From: Telopea speciosissima
Taxonomy: Eukaryota; Streptophyta; Magnoliopsida; Proteales; Proteaceae
NCBI RefSeq assembly: GCF_018873765.1
Contig: NC_057918.1
Span: forward strand, 62,808,871 to 62,872,870
DNA length: 64,000 nucleotides
Direction: 5' to 3'
The notes under the pieces were generated by a model that was not told where the DNA came from, ran no database searches, and was given only the letters and a program-made list of their open reading frames with translations. Positions 44,562-55,559 of the stretch are shown one piece after another (the stretch's first letter is position 1; each line of letters starts with the position of its first letter). The position numbers and the translations under genes are program-made.

Positions 44562-45871
44562 TGTTAGGGAAAATGTTGATCCTACACTCTATCCCCTCCA
44601 AGTCATCCCTATAATGATGTTTTGATGATAACAAATAAGACTTGGACTAATGCTTGTGTTCTAAGTGTTTTAGAGTCAAAGCATAGCATCAAGTGAGGGG
44701 GAGCATATACAAGTGTTCAAAGACTATTCTCAAAGAAGATTGAAGCTTGGAAGTCAAAGTTTTACATTTGAAAGCTTAAAGTCTTGAAGAATTGAAGACT
44801 TTCTATTGAAGACTTTCTAAGAATTACAAACATGTATTTTTGTTGTCTCTTGAGTCACATTCGATGTAATGCACACACACACGCATACATCCATGTAGAA
44901 TGTCCCTAGGAGGTAGTTTGACCCCTAAGACATATGCCATTTTGGGTAAGAAGACCCCAAAGTTAAGCCTTAAAGGAATTGGACAAAATTACACTGTAAT
45001 TGCCCAATCCGGCATACCGGATTAATGGGTGTCTCAGAGAAACACCTCCAGTAACCCCTTTACCCATGCTGGATAAGGATCCAGCATACCGGATCCTCTC
45101 TTGGCTATATTTTGCGCTGATCCGGCATACGGATCCCAATCAGCATACCGGATCAGTGCTTGACTAATTAAATATGACCGTTATTCTCCTATTTCTTAAG
45201 GAAAGTAGGTAATCCGGCATACTAGATTCCCATCTAGCATACCGGATTACTTATAGAATGTGGGATTCTTTTCTTAATTGGATTTCTAATTGGTTCTAAG
45301 CCTCTAGCCTATAAATACCCTCTTGATTAGTGTTCTATATACTACAACAATCATCAATTAAGAGCTCTAAGCAATCAAGCACTCCCTTATGAGATTATTC
45401 TTTCAAGATCAAAGAAGATCGAAGAAAATTCAAGCTCATTCTTGCTCCCTCATTGCATACTAGCATCCAAGCTACATTGACTAAGAGGTAGCACTCATTC
45501 TACTAAGTTTTAAGGTAATCCTAAACTACTTAGTACTTTACTTAAAAATTGTTGTTGAGTCCTCTTGCTCCAAATCAAGAGAAGGAGTCCTCTTGCTCAT
45601 TTCTCAAGAGTAGTCATTTGAGTCCTCTTGCTCATATTTTCAAGAGTAGTTGTACGAGTTCTCTTGCTCACTCAAGATTCGTTATAGTGAATTCTCTCTA
45701 AGGTGAGAGGAGTGGATGTAGGCACATATTAGCCAAACCACTATAAATTATTTGTCTTTTTACATTGCTTGTCTTTACTCTTCTCTATCTTTATTGTTTG
45801 ATTTTATTTCCGCATAGTTATTTTAAATTTTGAACCTACACCTATTCACCCCCCCTCTAGGTGAATTCACA
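44562..45871 (+). repeat. 3' LTR of the SIRE-like element (1310 bp)
   Basis: Preceded by polypurine tract aaaaagggggagatt (44547-44561). Nearly identical to the 5' LTR. Differences include loss of one palindrome near 45215-45240, a shortened CA run, an extra 'gctccaaatcaagagaagga' segment near 45568, and scattered point changes. Confidence 0.92.
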
Positions 45872-45876
45872 GCACC

Positions 45877-46585
45877 AAACTGCAATTCAACACCATATTC
45901 TACCCGTAGACCGATGGTCAAACGGAGGTGGTTAATCTCTCATTGGGTAATTTATTGAGAAGTTTGGTTGACGACAACCCAGGGCATGGGATGCCCGCTT
46001 GGCTATGGGAGAATTTGCTTTCAGTTGTTCTATCAATCATTCCACAAGATTCAGCCCATTCATGATTGTGTATGGAAGACAACCCCAAACAGCATTAGAC
46101 CTTGCGCCAATTCCATATCCAAGGAAGCCCTCTTTTACAGTCGAGGATATTATCAGCCAATTGCAGTCATCCATGAAGATGTGCAGGCCCGTTTTGAGAC
46201 TGCCTCAGTCAATTACAAGACCGCAACAAATAAGAAGTGGCGTGAGGTAATTTTTGAACCAAGCGATTTTATGTGGGAAATAATTCCCACTGAACACCAA
46301 CCAATTGGGAGTTACAGCAAGCTGAATGATAGGAAAGCCAGGCCTTTTGAAGTATTGGAACGCATCAATCCTAATGCCTATCGAGTGAAACTTCCCTCCC
46401 ATATGCGGACCTCTAATGTGTTCAACATTCGCCACCTAACCCCTTACTTGGGTGATTCCGATGACGGGGTTTCAAATTCGGGGAAGAATTCTTTTCAACC
46501 TGGGGGGAATGATGCAGCTAAGGTGGAAGGTAACAAGGTGGAACTCGAAGCATCACACCCCAAGACCCTGCGGAGATCGGCCTAG
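45877..46585 (+). pseudogene. Chromovirus integrase C-terminal part
   Basis: The frame resumes after the copia insertion with TKLQFNT and a TDGQTEVVN stretch carrying the catalytic Glu region. It then changes frame twice (MAMGEFAFSCSINHST, later DFMWEIIPTEHQ). The terminal segment RPFEVLERINPNAYRVKL and NVFNIRHLTPYLGDSDDG is the usual chromovirus integrase tail. The ORF runs 76 bp into the 3' LTR, ending TLRRSA at 46585. No classical chromodomain was recognised. Confidence 0.85.
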
Positions 46586-46950
46586 ATTAAAGAGAGACTC
46601 GGCCAGCGTGGAGACCAATCTTCCCATGGATAGACAATGATCCATCTACTCTAATAAGGAAAGATTGATTTCCCTAATAAGGATTGATTTTATTTTTGAA
46701 TAAATCCCAACCTATTGGGCTGATTTGTAGTTTCCTTTTTTTCTTTTCTTTCTTGTAATTCTGGTCTATATGAAATGTACCAGGAGGGAAAGAAAGGCAG
46801 ATTTGGATATTAAATGAAATTGCTCTTTAGAGCTTGGAACTCCATTAGAGTTTCTACAAGTTTCTTCTTCTTCTTGTTCGATTAATCAACTCACTTGACA
46901 CGCTCCTTGTAAACTCGATTCTCCCGATCCAAGCCTTCACTAAGGCTGCA
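46510..46950 (+). repeat. 3' LTR of the chromovirus (about 440 bp)
   Basis: Preceded by the purine tract 'ctggggggaa'. Begins TGATGCAGC and ends GGCTGCA; aligns with 17801-18810 minus its nested insertion. It overlaps the last 76 bp of the integrase ORF. Confidence 0.85.
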
Positions 46951-47761
46951 CTAAGGGGTTGGTCCAGGATGCTTTTAAATCACGTGCGCCGAACCAAGCC
47001 GAACTGAGTCGGGTGTCGGTGTAGGTGTAATGTATATGTTATTTTTATACATTAATTATATAAGGACTTCTAAGCACCTGTAGGTGTTTGAAGTGGTACC
47101 TATACGACCCAGGGGAAACCTAAGACACCTATACGTGTTAAGACTGGAACGCACCCTTTGTATTCAATAAATACAAAAGTGCTGGCAGAAGGTTAGTATC
47201 ATTTTTCCTTCTTCTTCCTGTGTGCTGCAACTCAAGGAGAGTGTCTTCTTATTTTGTATTCTATTATCTCTACAACAGAATACGTATTTCTTCTCTGTTT
47301 CTTCCTCCTGTTTGTCTGTTACTGGAAGTATTGAGTGTAGCCTTTAGACCCCTTTTGTAATCGCTTTAAGAGTGCTACCTATAGTGATTAGAGGATCGTT
47401 TCATCTTGAAGGTATAAATGCACAGTATCCGGTCTGCACTATTAAGGGGTGATTAAAAACCTTAAGGAGAGTGTCATCCAGATACGATTCGATCCTACTT
47501 CTATCTTCTTTGATGATAATCTGCAAATTACAAGTAAGTATTTGTGGTTGGTTATATACATTTACTTTTCGCATCTTTGCTTATACTTTTATATTGTTCT
47601 GCCCATAGTCCGGTTATAACAGAGAAGTTACGTAAAATGATAGAGTTTTGGTGAGGTAAGGAAACCATAGGTTATCATATGTGACGGAATGAGTATCCCA
47701 CTTTAAGTACAATACTGATATCGTCTAATACATCACCTCAAGTGGAAGGTCGGTGGCAACA
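46951..47761. other. Unassigned segment, possible LTR
   Basis: Contains 'attatataagg' and 'caataaatac' followed by a C/T-rich tract, which could be a promoter and leader of an LTR. No second copy, primer site or duplication was found. It may be the LTR of the minus-strand copia remnant that follows; not proven. Confidence 0.35.
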
Positions 47762-48696
47762 GACCTTCAACTTGTCATGCATAAACTGGAACCGCGCAGT
47801 AGGTAAGGCCTTCGTCAGGATATTGGCAAGCTGATCATGGGTGGAAATAAATTGCATTGAAAGTTGGTTCTTAGAGACCCTGTCATGGACAAAGTTAAAA
47901 TCGATCTCATCATGCTTGGTGTGAGCATGAAAGACCGGGTTGACGGAGAGTTAGGTAGCCCCAATGTTATCACACCATAATATAGGAGGGGCACGCATAG
48001 GGAAACCAAGCTCGTGAAAGAGACACTCAAGCCAAATGATTTCGGCAGTAGCATTGACCATAGCTTTATGCTCAGATTCGGTGGAGGAACGGGCCACTAT
48101 TTTCTGTTTCTTGGAGGCCTAAGACATGAGATTTGTTCCTAGAAAAATTGCATAACCCCTAGTGGACTTTCTGTTAGTAGTATCCCCAGCCCAGTCGGCA
48201 TAAGAGAAGAGTTGAACCTGGAGAGTGGGAGACCATTGGATAAGGAGCCCATGAGAGGCAGTGTGCTTAAGGTATTGTAGAATGTGTTTGACAAGGGCCA
48301 ATGAGCTTCAGTAGGGGCATGCATAAATTGACATACCCAATTCATAGCAAATGACACATCAGGGTGTGCGAGGGTAATGTATTGGGTACCTCCTGAATTA
48401 GATGTAGGGAGCGTAGTAGCCATTGGAGTAAGAACACCTTTACAGTCTGTCCTACCAGATCGGTCCAGTAAGTCATGTATATAAAGTGATTGAGATAGTA
48501 AGACACCCTTGAGTATGGGAGAGCCTCAACACCCAAGAAAAAATGCAAAAGGACCCAAGTTTTTAATGGAGAATTCCACTGCAAGGTTGGATAATAGAGC
48601 CAATACTTGAGGGGGGCATCGCTAGTGCCCATGATATTATCCACATAAATAAGAACATAAATTAAATGCACCCCTTGCTTGTATATGAATTCAAAT
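47762..48696 (-). pseudogene. Copia RT/RNase H fragment on the minus strand
   Basis: Minus-strand translation over several frames shows LIYVLIYVDNIMGTS (the RT catalytic box reads YVDN instead of YVDD), [50 protein letters not shown] and FISTHDQLANILTKALP, in the correct copia order. Many stops and a frameshift. It abuts the RT of the plus-strand Tat element, so it was probably inserted there and then truncated. Confidence 0.85.
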
Positions 48697-51600
48697 GTGT
48701 GTAGACATTAGGGACATGAACAAAGCTAGTCCAAAGATGACTTCTCTCTACCTCACATTGACATACTCGTAGACAACATATCCAAACACGCTCTTCTATC
48801 TTTTATGAATGGGTTCTCAAGGTATAACCAGATCAAAATGATTCCCGAAGATATTCAAAAGATATTTTTTATGACTCAATGGGGAATGTACTATTACAAA
48901 GTGATGCCATTTAGGCAAGAAAATGCCAGGGCAACCTATCAAAGGGCGGCTACCTCCATTCTTCATCACCTATTGCACAAAGAAGTCAAAGTCTACATCA
49001 ACGACATGATCATCAAATCCAAGGAATGTGAGGGACACGTAGAAGCCCTAATTAAATTCTTTGAAAGGATTAAAATGTACAAATTGAGACTCAGTCCCCA
49101 TAAGTATGCGCATGTTTCAAAATTTCGCGATATATCGCTGAAATTTTGACACTACCGAGACAAGATGAGCTTCCTAGATGAAAATGGTTCAAATTTTAGA
49201 ATATTTTGGTAAATTTAGGTATATTTTGATATATTTCGTCAAAATTTCATGAAATTTCGGTATAAACAAAAATTGGTATTTAACTATTTATACATCAGGG
49301 TCTGACCGTAACTGTCAATCAAGGGTGCAAACCCAAACCACCACTTTGAGTTCATTTTTTTGCAATATGAAGGTTTAAATGTGTTTATTTAGCTTAAATA
49401 AGGCTGTATATGAAGTATCAGGCCTTAATATGGCCAAAAACCCACCGAGATGGAGTGCCAAAATATGGCAGAAAAAATACCATATTTCGGCAAAATTTTG
49501 GTATATTTTGGATATTTCGAAAATCTCAACCAGCCCGAAATGGCGAGACGAGATGAGATTTTAAACCTTGAGTATGTGTTTGGGACCACTAAGGGAAAAC
49601 TTTTAGGGTTCTTAGTCAGCCAGAGAGGCATTGAAGTAGATCCCACTAAGATCAAGGCAATCATGGATATGCCACCGCCAAATACTGAAAAAGAGACCCG
49701 AGGGTTCTTGGGAAGGATCCAATACATCAATCGATTTTTGCTCGGTTAACCGTGGTGTGCGAACCAATCTTTAAACTGCTTAAAAAGAATGAACCAAAAA
49801 AATGGAATGAGCAATGTTAAATGGAATTTGAGAAATTCAAAGAGTACTTGGCAAATCTACCATTGTTGGCTCCCTCGATACTGGGAAACCATTGTTCTTA
49901 TATTTCTCCATGACAGACATTACCATGGGTGCCATGCTAGCACAACATCGGGAAGATGGCAAAATAGAAAAAGCCATTTACTACTTAAGTAAGAAGATTG
50001 TGGACTATGAGACCATATGCACAACTCTTGAAAACGTTTGCACGACTCTGATTTGGGCCACAAGGCAACTAAGACATTAAATGATAGCCCACCCAGTACT
50101 CTTGATCTCAAGGATAGATCCAAACAAGAACCTATTTGAGAAGTCTGTTCTAACTGGGAGATTAGCACGATGGGGGTTGCTAGTATCTGAATTTGATGTC
50201 AAACATGTGACTCAAAAATCAATCAATGGATGAGAAATTTTCGATCACCTCTCGGCACACCCAACCCTTGAAACCAGACCATTAGAGGATATATTCCCTA
50301 ATGAAGGCATAGCTCGACTAGAACCTGAAGATACATGCATGGTCTGGCAACTACTATTTGATGGAGCAACTAATCACAAAGGTTATGGGGCTAGTATACT
50401 ACTAATAACCCCCAATGGATCCCATATACCCTGGGCGTATAAGCTAAACTCTGAATGTACAAATAATATAGTAGAATACGAAGCTTGTGTCATAGGACTT
50501 GAGGTAGGACTCAAAAGACTAGAAGTCTATGGGTATCCTCCTTGGTCATTTTCCAAATGCAAGGAAAATGGAAAACAAAGGATGAGAAATTGAAACCCTA
50601 CCAAGAGCACATTAATACTTTAGCTAGGGAGTTTGAAGAAATCTACTGCGCCTATCTTCCAAGGGACAACAATCGGTTTACGGATGCATTGGCAACCCTT
50701 GCATCCATGGTCGAGATGGAATTTGAAACTAAAGTATACCCATTCTCAATTGAATAAAGGCATCAACAGGTGTACTTTAGTCACATTCATACTTTGACGG
50801 CTGATGGAAAACCATGGTATGCGAACGTCATTGATTTCATTAGAGAAGGGCAATACCCCATGAATTTAACAACCAAAGAAAAGTGTTTCTTGAGAAGATA
50901 TGCAACTCAGTTCATTTTGTTAGAAAACATTCTCTACAAAAGATCCTATGATGGGGTACAATTGCTATGTGTTGATGAAGAGCAAACAAAGCTAATCATG
51001 GATCGGATTCACCAAGACATAGGGTGCCCTCATATGAATGCAAGAATGATGGCCAAAAGGATCCTTGGACTAGGACATTATTGGAACACCATGGAACCCG
51101 ACTATGCAGAATACATGAAAAAATGTCACAAGTATAAGATCTTCGGGAACCTGATACATACACCACCTTCAGAGTTACACACTCTAAGATCACCCTGCCC
51201 ATTCACCACTTGGAATATAGATGTAATTGGTCAAGTGATCCCAAAATATTTTAATGGCCATGAGTACACTCTAGTATCTATTTATTACTTTACCAAATGG
51301 GTAGAGGCACGGTTTTATGCTAAGTTAACAATGGCCAAGGTGACCAAGTTCATAAGCAACAACATCATATGTAGATATTTAGTCCCTCAAGAATTCATAT
51401 CAGATTAAGGGTCTCACTTTAGAGGAGAAGTAAAGAAACTGCGCGACAAACTGAACATCCAAAGACATATGTCTTCACCATACAGACCTTAACCAATGGT
51501 CCAGTGGAAACTGCAACAAAAATATCAAAAGGATAACATAGAAGATAATCGACAAACACAATGATCGGGCTGACAAATTGTCCTATGCACTTTGGGCCTA

Positions 51601-52065
51601 CAAATCATCCATCTGAACTTCGACTGGGGCAACACCTTACTCATTGGTCTATGGAATAGAAGTAGTACTTCCAGTCAAACTAGAGTTCCCCTCTCTTCGG
51701 GTCTTAATGGATAAGGAAATTCTAGAGTCGGAATGGATCAAAACAAGATTCAAAGAATTAAACCTCATTGATGAGAAAAGGATGCATATCATGGACAATA
51801 TGAAGACATACCAATAACGAATGATCCAAGCATCCAACAAGAAAATCATACCATGCAACTATCCATTGGTGACTTGGTGCTTAAAGAGCAAAGAGCATCC
51901 ATACATGATTTACAAAAAATTCAGGCTCAGTTGGAGCGGCCTTTATGTCATCAAAGAGATATACTACCAGGAAAAACTGTTTGAGTAGTGGATCTAGATC
52001 GGAATGAGCTCCCTTACTTGATAAATATGGATCAGTTCAAGAAGTACTATGTTTACAAGTTTTAA
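48697..52065 (+). pseudogene. Tat-lineage pol: RT, RNase H, second RNase H, integrase
   Basis: RT: VDNISKHALLSF, FSRYNQIKMIPED, VMPFRQENARATYQ and VYINDMIIKS (YIND at the catalytic box where family members have YVDD). After the MITE: GKLLGFLVSQRGIEVDP and TRGFLGRIQYINRFL. First RNase H: TDITMGAMLAQHREDGK and KAIYYLSKKIVDYE. Second, archaeal-type RNase H from 50345: WQLLFDGATNHKGYGAS, NNIVEYEACVIGL, with an internal deletion near 50530, then EIYCAYLPRDNNRFTDALA. Integrase: HQDIGCPHMN and CHKYK (HHCC), WNIDVIG and EFISD (first two Asp). Stops and frameshifts near 50080, 50230, 51406 and onward. Ends at 52065. Confidence 0.87.
49111..49570. mobile_element. hAT-like MITE, 460 bp, inside Tat RT
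   Basis: Inserted between SPHKYA and YVFGTTKGK of the RT, with flanks agtatgcg (49103-49110) and agtatgtg (49571-49578), a 7/8-matching duplication. The left end 'catgtttcaaaatttc' and right end in reverse complement 'caaggtttaaaatctc' match at 12 of 16. AT-rich interior with repeated 'aaaatttcg' and 'gatatatcg' motifs; no transposase. Confidence 0.82.
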
Positions 52066-52264
52066 AAGAGGGAACTACGCTAAACCTGAACCCTTAACAA
52101 CCTAAGGGTACGTAGGCAGCTTGGTGAAATAACATCAAGTTCGGTCACAAAAATAAAAGTCCAATCACAAGTTCAAGATAAAAGGGAAATTCATGCCTCA
52201 TGGAAAATTGTTCAAAAAAAATTAACAAAATCCTTCTCTTGGCAATTCAAAACATCCTAAAACT
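52066..52264 (+). other. Post-pol tract of the Tat element
   Basis: Contains 'gggtacgtaggcagc' at about 52107, a tract commonly found after pol in Tat-lineage elements. No ORF. Confidence 0.5.
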
Positions 52265-53585
52265 CTAACAATGACTCAAGTCACCCACTTTCTTTTGCAA
52301 CTTGGCAATCCTTGCCCTCAGGATGGATGGATCATCAGCGTCTTCCATCATCCTCGTCAGCTTTTCTACAGCGCTTAGAGCTTAAAGAACTCGAAGCTTC
52401 TTTTCTCTGCCATGCGAACTTCCTTTTAACTTTATTATCCTTCTTTGCGCTATGAGAATGCACCCAAGCTTCATTTTCCGCAATCATTCCACCTTCCCCA
52501 CGAGCATCCACATTCTTTAAAATCATTTTTGATCGACACAAACTCACAGTCTTCGTCACCAACTCTTGCTCCAGTTGCTCAGGCGGGAAGAAGTTCACCA
52601 ATTCCTTGGGAACATCTTGAGTCAGTCCATGTTGTCGATGCAATCGGTTGGGTATTTAGAAAGAAGTATAAGATAGTCTCATCAAATGAACATAGTTGGA
52701 TCCAGAGGAATTTCAACAATGGGGCATCCATAGGACACCAAGAACAACTCCAACAAATATCCAAAGAAGTATTATGGGAAAGAGCACATTCCTAAGTGTC
52801 CCAATGATGATACTCTATCACTACTGAGTAGAGGTAGTAGTACTCAATCTTGAAATCTCCCCTCAAAGGCTTCACGAACTGTAGCCTCTCACAAAGTACA
52901 TGGTTAACAAAGAACAAAAAAAGAGAGGAGAGGATACCTGCAACAAGTAGGGACTTTCAGAGAAGTCCTCACAACATAGAGTATGGCTCCCACTCAACGT
53001 ATCCAATCCTCGCATCATTTCAGTAAGGATAGGGGAACAATGTCACAACCATGTTGGAGTTGCTTGACTACCTCCATTAGAACTGGAGAAGCTCCACGAG
53101 CACCAGAATGAAGGAGACATTGAGAGATTATACAAAATAAGAAAGCCCTCTTTTGACACTATAAAAATATGGTCACCACTATGATGACCAGAGAATAGGC
53201 AAATTATCGCCAACACATCAATATGGGAACCATGCATAAAGTGGGGCAAATGATTCCTCTCTAACCCAAAGGACATGATATCCTTTGAATAGTCATCCTT
53301 CAAACTTGGACAAAACATGGCTCCATGACAAGGAGGCATAAAACATATATGGAATGCTTCATAAGTAGGATATCCCTTAATAGTACCAAAGCAAAACACA
53401 TGTACTTCCTGGTTCCAAAAGCGAAAAGCTCCTCGAATCAAATCCCATGATAGAACCATGGCCTTCATGCCCACCCGAGGTTGAAGATGCACTCTTCCCA
53501 AGGCTTCATATTCATTCTTCAGCATAGAATCAATCCATGAAGTCAAACCCTTGTCCATAGCTTCAGCAAAATAAGGCAAGAACAA
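52265..53585 (-). pseudogene. Antisense extra ORF of the Tat element (DUF7745-like)
   Basis: Read on the minus strand. 53585-53043 encodes 180 residues with LTSWIDSMLKNEYEALGRV, MVLSWDLIRGAFRFWN and VFCFGTIKGYPTYEAFH. This layout resembles the plant transposon-associated domain known as DUF7745 or the mobile-domain-like aORFs of Tat elements. A further piece at 52643-52335 is charged (RKFAWQRKEASSSLSSKR). A final piece at 52351-52265 encodes EDADDPSILRARIAKLQKK, a short coiled-coil tail seen at the end of such proteins. The pieces lie in different frames, so it is broken. Function unknown. Its position between pol and the 3' LTR, opposite to pol, matches known Tat aORFs. Confidence 0.65.
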
Positions 53586-54283
53586 AGAAAAAATTCTAGG
53601 GAAAACTCATAAGAAAGCACTGGAACTCCACAAACAATTCAAGGAGAGAATAAAAAGTTTTCCACACTTTTTAAAGCCTTAAATAACCCTACAAGGATGT
53701 AAAGGGTTCAAGAATAAAAGGAAAATCACAAAACACCATCCTCGAGCCAAGGAAAAAGGAAACAAATCAAGATTGGAAACTCCGGTTTGACAGCGAAAGA
53801 CCCGAGTCAACATCGAACCAAGGTCTTACCGACATTGATGCACTGTCGATGATTTGAAGTCTATGTTGACTCAAAGTAGTTCATTATCAAACAATGTTCT
53901 TTCATAGTTGAACTACAATCGACATTCAAAATTTATTTGTCGATGTCGACAGCACAACTAGTCGATGTTGATAAACCCTTGTTCATTATCGATCGACAAC
54001 AGGTCGATGTCGACTACTGTCATTTCACAGCCAAGTGAATTTTTGCATGTTTGGGCAATCCAAACTGAACCAGTGGGTCCCTGCCATCTCAACATCAAAC
54101 CTACATCCTAGGGTCATGATGGACCATCCCATGACATTCACATAGCCATACATTCAATTTCAACTATTCCACGCACTCAATTAATTAAAAATCCTAAATT
54201 TTGATCAAAATATCATTGAATCAAATTTTCCCACAAAAGTATTAATAAGGCTCACCATCCGTGTACAAATAAAAAGGGGGGGG
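53586..54283. other. 3' untranslated region of the Tat element with dyad motifs
   Basis: Variants of GTCGATGTCGAC occur at about 53939, 53961 and 54002, with related 'atcgacatt' and 'gtcgatgattt' pieces around. The segment ends in a purine tract aaaaagggggg at 54271-54283. Confidence 0.5.
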
Positions 54284-54643
54284 TGGCTATTGCTCCCCAG
54301 AGCCATACTTCTTTCACTTTTGTCCATTACTATCTCTTTTCTTTCATGTATACTAACCCATACAATGCAGTCGAGTCTTCAAGTATGTTTCTTCATCCTT
54401 TCCTTGTATCTTATCTTTCTTTGTACTCTAAATTACATACCCAAAAGCATGTTATATCCAAGCCCAACCATGTAATAGAAAGATCAGCTTGTTTGGGCGG
54501 ATTAGGGTGCCTAATACCTTCCCCAGACCGTAACTTGACCTGTATCCAGACCGATGGACCGATCAATCCCCAAAGGACATTATAAGAGTCATTTTTTACA
54601 TTATGGGTCCTAGACCCTAATAATCTAGGTGGCGACTCCAACA
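54284..54643 (+). repeat. LTR remnant of the second Tat element
   Basis: Directly follows the purine tract. Contains 'gggtgcctaataccttcccc' with 'ccgtaacttgacc' and 'gggtcctagaccctaataa', then 'tctaggtggcgactcc'. These are the same landmarks as in the LTR of the 21096-32149 element, but the copy is only about 360 bp and strongly shortened. The end may lie further right, up to about 54720. Confidence 0.55.
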
Positions 54644-54840
54644 GTCGATTCACCTTTCTCTTCTCCCCAAAGTGGGATGAGGTGGAGGACACATGGCGAT
54701 CCCTTGCCATGTCATTGTCCTAAAAGTGTCATTTGGATTTCTCTATAAAATTGGGGGAATCCATTCTTTAGATTTCTCATTGACTTAAACAAGATGAGTC
54801 AAGATGACATTCCATCTGCATCTCATCCTCTTTCTTTTAG

Positions 54841-55178
54841 CGGGATTTGTCAGACCGTACCTGTTGTTGAAGTGATGGGTACAGTGAGGATGGTGAATAA
54901 TCCAATTTCCCTTGAATCCTAGTGGATGATCTTGTTATGATGGATTTTATCTACTAGATTATGTAGAGCGTAGAAGGCAAATGCAGAGGACTCTTGTAAT
55001 TTCTCCATCCAGTTGGTTCGCCTTTGGAACTAGAGCAAAAAATTCATTGTTTGACCACAAAGGAAGGAACTCTGGATTCAAAGGATCATGGGCGCGGGAT
55101 TTGTCAAACTGTACCAGTTGTGAAGTGATGGGAATAGTGAGCATGGTGAATAATCCAATTTCCCTTAAATCCTAGTGG
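54841..55178. repeat. Direct duplication of an 80-bp segment
   Basis: 54841-54922 and 55098-55178 share 'gggatttgtca', 'gaagtgatggg', 'agtgagnatggtgaataat' and 'ccaatttccctt', differing at several positions, with 257 bp between starts. No coding role evident. Confidence 0.75.
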
Positions 55179-55559
55179 AGAATACATGTCTAATTGGGCC
55201 GCCAAACGCCAAGTTACAAGGTTGAAGAATTCAGTCGGGTTAGCTTTCCAATGCATAATATCGGAAGTCACTTGATTAGAGCCGATTCGAGTTTAGAAGA
55301 AGAAGAAGAGAGAAAAATCAAGCACAAGGGCATAAGGATAATTTCAGCAAATTGGGAATCTTCCGGAAAATATTGGATATTGGGTTCATATCGCTTGGTA
55401 TTTAAATGGTGCAACTTTAATTATCGAGCTGGTTCCATCTGGGCCCAGGATAGAAAGATATAGCCCAAAAATGATTTTTAGTGAAATTGATATTTATGAT
55501 GAAATAATAGAATTAAAAAAAGGGGAAAAAAATCTCTCACTCTCTCTCTCTCTCATGTG
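55179..55559. other. Unassigned spacer
   Basis: No recognised gene. Ends in a (CT)n run at about 55536-55553 just before the LINE. An 89-codon ORF at 55194 has no family signature. Confidence 0.4.

Larger units (their letters stand above)
36604..45871 (+). mobile_element. SIRE-like Ty1/copia element, 9.27 kb, with an extra ORF
   Basis: Flanked by perfect 5-bp duplications gcacc (36599-36603, 45872-45876) inside the chromovirus integrase. LTRs are about 1.31 kb and highly similar. A primer site 'tggtattagagcggga' follows the 5' LTR. Internal order: gag (37981-39672), pol with protease, integrase, RT and RNase H (39675-42728), an additional ORF (43066-44303), then polypurine tract 'aaagggggagatt'. 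Large size, multi-knuckle gag and a third ORF fit the SIRE/Maximus lineage. Several stop codons make it defective. Confidence 0.9.
17801..46950 (+). mobile_element. Ty3/gypsy chromovirus-like element interrupted by four insertions
   Basis: Order: 5' LTR, initiator-Met primer site, gag, protease, RT, RNase H, integrase, 3' LTR. After removing the nested insertions the LTRs are about 440-448 bp. The polyprotein can be followed across every insertion junction. The integrase ORF continues past the 3' LTR start and ends inside it at 46585, an arrangement known from CRM-clade centromeric chromoviruses; CRM membership is inference. Outer flanks (ggggg or ggtga left, ctaag right) do not form a matching 5-bp duplication. 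Many stops, a frameshift and a lost RT catalytic Asp show it is dead. Confidence 0.85.
48697..54643 (+). mobile_element. Second Tat-lineage Ty3/gypsy element, 3' portion
   Basis: Contains the RT from CVDIRDMNKASPK onward, two RNase H domains, integrase, an antisense extra ORF, a polypurine tract and an LTR remnant. This order is diagnostic of the Tat lineage. The 5' LTR, gag, protease and N-terminal RT are absent from this locus. It is interrupted by a MITE at 49111-49570. Confidence 0.82.

Noticed and set aside
46951..47761. Possible pararetrovirus or LTR promoter
   Set aside because: TATA-like and pyrimidine tracts are present, but there is no coding region, second copy or terminal duplication to support a claim.
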